This document shows, in pieces, positions 57,601-64,000 of a DNA stretch of 64,000 nucleotides. The notes under the pieces were generated by a model. It searched no databases, was not told where the DNA came from, and saw nothing but the letters and a program-made list of their open reading frames with translations. The stretch is from Kryptolebias marmoratus (lineage: Eukaryota > Chordata > Actinopteri > Cyprinodontiformes > Rivulidae). How positions within the stretch are numbered: the stretch's first letter is position 1; every line of letters begins with the position of its first letter. The DNA is taken from NCBI RefSeq assembly GCF_001649575.2, contig NC_051436.1:4160573-4224572 (forward strand), written 5' to 3'. The translations under genes were made by a program, and so were the position numbers.

Positions 57601-60600
57601 AAGAGAGGAAATATGAGGATGGATTTTCCAGTAACTACATGACATGTTGTCTGTAGGATCCAGAGATTCTGTGCTGGGACCTGAGAGAACCGGGAAAGGT
57701 TGTGTTCTCTCTGAAGAGGAACGTGGCGACGAACCAGCGGATCTACTTTGACCTGGACCCGTACGTGGACCCCCCCCCTCCGATCCGACACCCTTTACTT
57801 TAACTCGGCTTAGTCGTGACTCGGTCTCGTTGTGCGTTCAGGTCCGGCAGGTTCCTGCTGAGCGGCGACACGGAGGGAGTGGTGTCGGTGTGGGACGTCC
57901 GAACGGCGCCCCCCGATGGCGACGAAGAGCTCCTGCAGCCTGAGCTCCGGTTCCAGGCCCACTGGGACTGCACCAACGGCATCAGGTAGAACACACGCGT
58001 CAAACTCAAGGCCCGCGGGCCAGATCCGGCCCTCCAGTCTGGGACAGATTGAGTCTCTGATTCTTATTTAGCTTAAAAAAACTGAAGTTTTCTCTGACAG
58101 TGACTTAGAAGCCAACAATATATAGTTTTAATTTCTGTATGATCAGGTTTTTGTTTGTTTTAATGTTATAAAATTCATTTAAAAGCTGAGTGAGGCGTAA
58201 GAAATGACTGCTAATGATGAGCTTTTTCAAGTTTGATCTATTTGTCTGTGTTCATTAAAGTCTGTTTGCATTAAATTCTGTATAATCTGTAACTGGGAAA
58301 AGGTCATTGATATTTCTATATGAATGATTTGACATAATACATCTAAAACCAATTAATTTATGTAATTTTTAATAAATCTGGATCGTGATTGGCCCTTGGC
58401 TAGGACCAGATTTTTAATTTTGGCCCCCTTGTGTCACTGGGTTTGACCCCCCTGAGGTAGAATCACTGCGCTGACCCGTGCTGTAAAACAGGCTTTCAAA
58501 ATAAAATACAAACAGAACGTGGCGATGTTTAAACTTCATAAACTCATATTTTATTCACAGTGGAATATATTAAACATGTAAAGCGTTTAAACTTAGAAAT
58601 TGTACAATTTTTAGTAAAAAAAGAAGATAATTTTTGAATTTTCTGATGGCAACACATCGTCTGCTCTTCTTCTCCCATCAGTCTGTAAACATCTCAGACC
58701 TGAGGAGACGTTCTCGTCTCGTCTGATGGAGGATTCGAGCCGTTCGCTGAATTTTTGTTTAACTACGCGTCAGATAATTTTATTTGGTGGGAGGTCTGGA
58801 CTGTAGGCAGCTGGACCCGTCTCCTACGAAGCCAGCTAATTCTTCTTTTCTGATGATATAAAGAAATGTAGATTATATTTAAAGTCTTCCTAATTTTCCA
58901 TCAAGGAACATAATTCTTTAAATTGTTCCACTAGTTTAAGATGCAGTTTTTCATAAACTGATAAACCTCTGCCCATCTTTACTTCTCTAAAAAGCTCTTT
59001 TTTTATCCACTCCATACCGACATGTTTATAATTAACCTAATTAGCTACAAAAAGCTGTTTGTTCTGTTTATTTCCAGCCTTTTGTTGCCCCCGTTTCAAC
59101 GTTTCTGAGATATATTACCAGGGGTGGAAATTAAAAATTTTGTCCACCAGCCACAGTGGCTGGTGGACAAATTTTTTTNNNNNNNNNNNNNNNNNNNNNN
59201 NNNNNNNNNNNNNNNNNNNNNNNNNNNNNNNNNNNNNNNNNNNNNNNNNNNNNNNNNNNNNNNNNNNNNNNNNNNNNNNNNNNNNNNNNNNNNNNNNNNN
59301 NNNNNNNNNNNNNNNNNNNNNNNNNNNNNNNNNNNNNNNNNNNNNNNNNNNNNNNNNNNNNNNNNNNNNNNNNNNNNNNNNNNNNNNNNNNNNNNNNNNN
59401 NNNNNNNNNNNNNNNNNNNNNNNNNNNNNNNNNNNNNNNNNNNNNNNNNNNNNNNNNNNNNNNNNNNNNNNNNNNNNNNNNNNNNNNNNNNNNNNNNNNN
59501 NNNNNNNNNNNNNNNNNNNNNNNNNNNNNNNNNNNNNNNNNNNNNNNNNNNNNNNNNNNNNNNNNNNNNNNNNNNNNNNNNNNNNNNNNNNNNNNNNNNN
59601 NNNNNNNNNNNNNNNNNNNNNNNNNNNNNNNNNNNNNNNNNNNNNNNNNNNNNNNNNNNNNNNNNNNNNNNNNNNNNNNNNNNNNNNNNNNNNNNNNNNN
59701 NNNNNNNNNNNNNNNNNNNNNNNNNNNNNNNNNNNNNNNNNNNNNNNNNNNNNNNNNNNNNNNNNNNNNNNNNNNNNNNNNNNNNNNNNNNNNNNNNNNN
59801 NNNNNNNNNNNNNNNNNNNNNNNNNNNNNNNNNNNNNNNNNNNNNNNNNNNNNNNNNNNNNNNNNNNNNNNNNNNNNNNNNNNNNNNNNNNNNNNNNNNN
59901 NNNNNNNNNNNNNNNNNNNNNNNNNNNNNNNNNNNNNNNNNNNNNNNNNNNNNNNNNNNNNNNNNNNNNNNNNNNNNNNNNNNNNNNNNNCCCGCTCTCT
60001 GCGAGCTGTGTGAAGCCAGCTCCGTATCTGATGGGGGAACGCGGCTCGACGTAACAGCAGCAACTCAAGCCCATTGCTGCCCCCTATATGTCAGGAGGAC
60101 AAATAACACATTTTCTGTTCAAATTGCCAACCCGCCACAGTGGCGTGTGTGTTGATCAAATTCACCCGCCACTTCAAATATTTACCCGCATTTGGCGGGT
60201 GGCGGGTGCTAATTTCCACCCCTGTATATTACTGCTACTTATTTCAAATTAGTATATAACATTTTTAATTAGTGTAATTAATTACAGGGATTATAATTAT
60301 TAATAAAAAAAATTAAATAATTTATAATACAACTTTAATAATTCTACATTATTGTCAAATAATACAAAATTAATCATTAATAATTAATAATATAAATGAC
60401 TAGTTGTTAATATTTAATGTCTACAAAATAAATATTTTAAAAAATATTATTCAGGAGCCTAAATTGAAAGATAATAATTTTATCGTGCTTCAGTTAGTTT
60501 TTTAAATATTTAAAAAATTTATTTTTTTTTTTACAAAAACTCAAACATCTTATTCTTTCAGTGGGAAAGCAGCTTCTAAATTTAGAGCTACCTTTTAGTG

Positions 60601-61043
60601 AATGTTATTACTTAATTATCAGATTAAGTTCTTAATTAAAAGTCCAGAAATATCACTGTTAGGAAGCAGTTTATCTGAAGTTGATGCGTTCAAATTAGAA
60701 AAGAAAGAAGCTGATGAATAACATTAATTAACATCTTTTAATGTAATCTGGATGATAAACGACTCATTTCCTGTTAATATTTAGACGTGTTTTGCTTCAT
60801 TTCTTCCTCCTCCTCAGCATTCATCCCTTCATGCCTCTGCTGGCGACATCCAGCGGCCAGCGGCAGTTCCCCTGGCCCGGCGACAGCGAGGGCGACTCCG
60901 CCTCCGACGCCGAGGGGGACGGCGCGGTCACGCCGCAGCAGGAGGCCCGGCAGGGCAACGCTCTGACTCTGTGGTGGGCGGGGCCAGTCGGACCTCCTGC
61001 TGAGGGACACCAGGACCAGGAGGCAGCAGCAGCGGAGGCGTGA
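48678..61043 (+). CDS. wrap53: Telomerase Cajal body protein 1 (WRAP53/TCAB1/WDR79)
   Basis: WD40-repeat protein that binds the CAB box of scaRNAs and telomerase RNA and delivers them to Cajal bodies; nuclear. Ten coding exons with closing phases: 48678-48945, 49048-49219, 50447-50542, 51432-51540, 51693-51781, 55315-55538, 56841-57052, 57657-57760, 57842-57985, 60818-61043. This gives 547 aa (human about 548). The N-terminal ~147 residues are acidic and low-complexity, as in the family. The WD core begins at LGLDFTQNP and includes [104 protein letters not shown] and [14 protein letters not shown]. The tail [13 protein letters not shown] matches the family end. Exon 55315-55538 must use the donor at 55539: the GT four bases earlier would create an immediate TGA. 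A short 81-base intron (57761-57841) and a 3.5-kb one (51782-55314) occur. The 5' exon is preceded by a uORF. Confidence 0.95.
51129..51340. mobile_element. hAT-type palindromic MITE, copy 3 (wrap53 intron)
   Basis: 212 bases, CAGGGGTGTCCAATCCTGGT ... ATTGGACACCTCTG, with flanking 8-bp duplications CTGTAATG (51121-51128) and CTGTAACG (51341-51348), one mismatch. Same body as the other copies. Confidence 0.9.
52240..52730 (+). pseudogene. Decayed LINE reverse-transcriptase fragment
   Basis: Across two frames it reads remnants of a fish LINE reverse transcriptase: an RQGCPLS-like region (DNA CTCCGCCAGGGCTGTCCCCT), [24 protein letters not shown], a decayed FADD box ([12 protein letters not shown]), then [16 protein letters not shown] and VKFKYQES. 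The Asp-Asp of the active site is destroyed and frames shift. The 5' part (52240-52340) may be another repeat joined to it. Within the 3.5-kb wrap53 intron. Confidence 0.7.
53000..54570. other. Intron segment of wrap53 without genes
   Basis: No exon support. 53560-53730 has a balanced composition with TAATTGAG/CTCAGTAATTAG homeodomain-like words and could be a conserved non-coding element. 53900-54570 is AT-rich. Confidence 0.35.
54578..54791. mobile_element. hAT-type palindromic MITE, copy 4 (wrap53 intron)
   Basis: 214 bases, CAAGGGTGGGCAATCCTGAT ... ATTGCCCACCCCTG, flanked by TTCTAGAC (54570-54577) and TTTTAGAC (54792-54799), one mismatch. Its two halves are close inverted copies, so it can form a long hairpin. 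Confidence 0.9.
56285..56445 (-). repeat. SINE-like dispersed repeat, copy 3
   Basis: The reverse complement contains CAACAAGAAGGTTGCAGGTT, CGCCTCCTGG and GTCTCCGTGTGTCCCTGTGA, matching copy 1 at 3490-3795. In wrap53 intron 55539-56840. Confidence 0.7.
57992..58454. mobile_element. hAT-type element inserted at a wrap53 5' splice site
   Basis: The left end CACACGCGTCAAACTCAAGG (then CCCGCGGGCC) and the inverted right end CAGGGGGGTCAAACCCAGTG share GTCAAAC near the termini. Flanking octamers are identical: AGGTAGAA at 57984-57991 and 58455-58462. The left octamer is the exon-intron junction itself (ATCAG|GTAGAA). 463 bases, non-coding, AT-rich interior. The terminal match is partial, so the family call rests mainly on the 8-bp duplication and the CAGGGG...GTCAAAC end. 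Confidence 0.75.
59119..60224. mobile_element. hAT-type element with CAGGGGTGGAAATTA termini, containing an assembly gap
   Basis: Starts CAGGGGTGGAAATTAAAAAT and ends ...GCTAATTTCCACCCCTG; an identical 8-bp duplication TATATTAC flanks it (59111-59118 and 60225-60232). Inside the left end is a perfect 12-bp hairpin (59142-59153 / 59157-59168), and the right end has GGCGGGTGGCGGGT. 812 of 1106 bases are N, so a transposase cannot be excluded. Lies in the last wrap53 intron. Confidence 0.88.
59179..59990. other. Assembly gap (N)
   Basis: 812 N bases inside the hAT element. Long frames spanning it are artefacts. Confidence 1.
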
Positions 61044-61406
61044 AGCTTTTATAGGCGCACAAACTTAGTAACGACTCATCTGTGAAAGCCGCTTTGGGAA
61101 CATTTAATTTGCCTAAAAGTAATTTTGGTTATTCTGCGTTTTGTTTTTGCCAATTAACACGCCATTACAAGGAACACTTACTTTTCACTTACTGTGACGA
61201 TACAACTAATACCCAAATTTCTTTACAGACCAAGTAAGCATTTCTCACGTCACAGATCGAGTGCAGAGAAAGAAGTTCTCCAGGAAAGTTTGATTTTTGC
61301 TCATTTTTACGAGGATTAGCTTGTAGGTTTGCTAGCACCTGAAAAAATAACTTCAACTGAGTCCAACGTAGGAGAGAGGTGTGTGTGGAAGTAGTTTTTC
61401 AGTCTA

Positions 61407-61440
<34 letters not shown>

Positions 61441-63370
61441 TAGAGAGTTGTTTTTTTTGTGTGTGTGACCCAGAATCAAACAATCCATGACCCAGAACTG
61501 ATCCATGACCCGGGACTTGGGGACCCCTGGTTTAAATATCCCTCTTACTCATGTCGAGATATTAGGTAAGCAGCTTTAGGAGTGGTTTGGAACAAAACCT
61601 TTCACATTTTGTTTACTTTTCATTCAGTATTTGTTTTTAAAATCTATTCAGAGTCTTTTAAATTATATGTTGACTTTATTTTTTTTTTAACTTTAATCCA
61701 TAAATCTGCTGCCTGACTTGCTTAAATCTGAGGTGAAAGCCCTTTGCTGTGTGCTGTAGATCAGTTTGGTGTGTGTGTGTGTGTGTTGGCTGTAACGCTG
61801 CCCTGGAGATCCCTCTCTGCTGCAGTAACAATAAGTGCCATTTGTTCCCAAGCTTTGCTTTTGTAAACTCCCAGGATCTCCTGTTTTTTTACCGTGTCTT
61901 TTTCACCGTCCCCGTGCGCGCCCACAGATGTATATTTTTGTAACGACGAGTCTGTGAATGTATCCTCCCCCCCCCCCGTAAGCAGCCGGCTTAACTTTGT
62001 TACGCTCCGTGGAAGTCTGTAATGGAGCTGTGCAGCTGTTATTTTTTCTACCGTTTGTACTTGTGTGACTGTTGGCGGAGAAACGAAACGAATGATGTTT
62101 GAATAAGAACCGCAGTGACTTTCCTCCATGTTTCCGCTGCCGATAGACGGGCTTTGTTTCCCCGGGGAGCATCTCTTTCCAGCACGAGGAACTCTGAGGA
62201 ATTAAAGCTACTTATTGCAAAATCATGAAGACCGTACAAAAAAAAAAAAACATTTATAAAGTAAAAAAATTAACGTGTCCTTAATTCTAAGCTAAATTTG
62301 TGACCGGATGCCAAGGACCACGTGTTTGTTTACCTACAGAACCAGCCAAAGTGACTGAAAAGAGGTCAAAAGTTCAACTTGAGGCCATATTTGTTTACCT
62401 ACAGATTACGTGATTCAAGCTTTTTTTTCCAGATTGTTTACATTGAGTGCAGACCCGCGTTTCAGAATAGCATTCAGTGTAAAACAACTGCTTTCAAACC
62501 GCGTCGTTTTTTTTACGTTTTGTCTCATATTTTGCAGTGAGTACCTTTTTAAGCGTTTCTCCTCAGCGCTTCTTAAATGTGTTACCAGTTGATTTGATTC
62601 GAGATTGGACAGAGATCTGTGCTCCACCAGGACCCGTTCAGAACCACGTGGGGCTTCAAGATGCCAAACGAGTCTTTAGATAAACGTCTGTCTACAAGGA
62701 GTGGTTTTATTCAAAGATGGATTGAATTAAAATCATATCTTCTAACATTCTTTCTGTTTTTTTTTTTTTTTTTTCGTCTAATCCTCTTTAGAGTTGCTGC
62801 CCTTTTTTTTTTTTTAGTCCTGGATGAATTTGTTCCTCCTGAGCCCAAATGGACTTTGGCTTTATGAGACCGAAACTATTCATAGTGTCACGTTGCCCAC
62901 ACACACACACACACACACATCCGTGGATTTGATTGTTTGAAACCACAGGGACACATCAAGCAGAGAGCCAAGATGCAGAGCAGCGCTGTTGTGTTGTGCC
63001 GGTTGCTTGGCGACCGTCTCCACCTTGAGATGGAGGGGAAAACAAAGATGGATAAACGGGGACACACAAAGAGGGGAAAAACGCCAAACAAGTGTAATGA
63101 ATAATCCAGAGGAGTAACGATTGCTGCTTGTTTGTCTGATGTTTTGGACGGAGTGTGTCTGCGTGGGGCGACGAGGAGAGACGGGAAGGATTTTACCTCC
63201 GGTGTCGACTTTTAATAATGATATAATTTAAAAAAAACAGCAAGAACACGAAGATCCAGTTGGTTCAATCGATCCGACTTGGTTCTCTGGGCTTTCTGTT
63301 TGTGTCGGAGCTGCGAGAGTTTATTCAATATATGAGCTTTTCTATATATATATATATGTATATATATGTG

Positions 63371-63416
<46 letters not shown>

Positions 63417-64000
63417 ATAACTGTTCTAGAAAGAAATAATTATTTAAACTTTAATATTGATATTACTGCGCACATGATAAAAAGACATCACCCCTGATTA
63501 TCTAACATTATTATTTTGATATATAACCCACCTTATGATTGATTTAAGGGCTGATAAGTGTTAACAATTACACCAAATATCACTTTAGAAATGGCCGGAA
63601 TGTCCCTTTAAGCCCAGCTTCACATTTTATCTTTCAGGGATATTCATCAGTTGGGATTCTAATGCCAAACGTGAATTAAATGCAGAAGTATTTTTGAATA
63701 TTTAATTGGTATTTTGATTCAGCGCCCCTCTCTTCGGGGGTTTGCATGTGATAAATACTGATTATAATATTAAATGTAGTTTACTGCAATTAACTCTCAT
63801 TACGGAATCAATACTCCGAGGCGGCTGCCGTCTTTCTGAGGGTGAAATACTCGAGGAAAACCCCTGAAGAATGCTCCTCTTTAATTAGATTCTGCATATA
63901 TGTTTGGAAAACGGCGCGTCAGCCGCAGCTTCGCCGTCGGAGACGTCCCCGCCCGTCCCGAGGTGCCCTGCTGTGTATTCTCCCCCACTTGTGCGGTTAA
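61044..64000. other. wrap53 downstream region, no identified gene
   Basis: The wrap53 3' UTR must start here, but no convincing AATAAA is near. 61410-61437 is an A-run. 61490-61530 ends in GGGGACCCCTGG, a possible truncated hAT end. 61770-61788 and 62899-62920 are GT/CA runs. 61790-62240 has mixed composition and might be UTR or first-exon sequence of a neighbour. 63780-64000 is CpG-containing and could be conserved non-coding DNA. No coding exon with splice sites was recognised. Confidence 0.4.
63343..63411. repeat. (TA)n microsatellite
   Basis: About 34 TA units with a few TG interruptions. Confidence 0.95.

Noticed and set aside
59059..60155. Long open frames of 285-343 codons on both strands
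   Set aside because: Made almost entirely of N bases in the assembly gap.

Overview
The window is vertebrate nuclear DNA, almost certainly from a teleost fish. The genes have spliced exons with GT-AG introns. Non-coding sequence is full of microsatellites, hAT-type MITEs and other fish-type dispersed repeats. The gene content (a GVIN-type very large GTPase, tandem two-exon ENDOD1-like secreted nucleases, gigyf1, wrap53) fits a percomorph-like fish, but species cannot be read from the sequence. Two runs of N (39103-39293 and 59179-59990) are assembly gaps.

Layout. 3-2057 (+) is the C-terminal end of an interferon-inducible very large GTPase (GVIN family), cut by the window edge. 2058-6794 is repeat-rich: a TA-flanked inverted-repeat transposon, a SINE-like repeat, a telomere-like TTAGGG/hairpin module and microsatellites. 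6795-14678 (-) holds three tandem ENDOD1-like genes. Each has two coding exons and a phase-0 intron after the same Glu-Pro-Gln. A decayed histone H3 copy sits on the other strand inside the intron of the third. 14679-18450 is gene-poor.

18450-45900 (+) is gigyf1. It has a CpG-rich promoter with E-box, CCAAT and YY1-like sites, probably two 5' UTR exons, 23 coding exons (24046-38997; 1037 aa predicted) and what looks like a very long 3' UTR. I reconstructed every exon junction and the phases close. Notable details are a GC-AG intron, a NAGNAG acceptor and a 45-nt in-frame microexon. 46700-61043 (+) is wrap53 (TCAB1), with a TCTCGCGAGA promoter element, an upstream ORF and ten coding exons (547 aa predicted). 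61044-64000 shows no gene I can identify.

The genes are not an obvious functional unit. At the left end there are innate-immunity-type genes that commonly expand in fish (GVIN, ENDOD1-like). At the right end are two housekeeping genes: gigyf1 (translation repression through 4EHP/DDX6) and wrap53 (scaRNA and telomerase trafficking to Cajal bodies). TP53, wrap53's divergent neighbour in mammals, is not on the expected side here. The most unusual structures are hAT insertions with readable 8-bp target duplications. In one of them the duplicated octamer is the wrap53 5' splice site itself. The three ENDOD1-like copies also carry three different residues where the nuclease family has its DRGH histidine. 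I found no evidence of a wholly new biological system.
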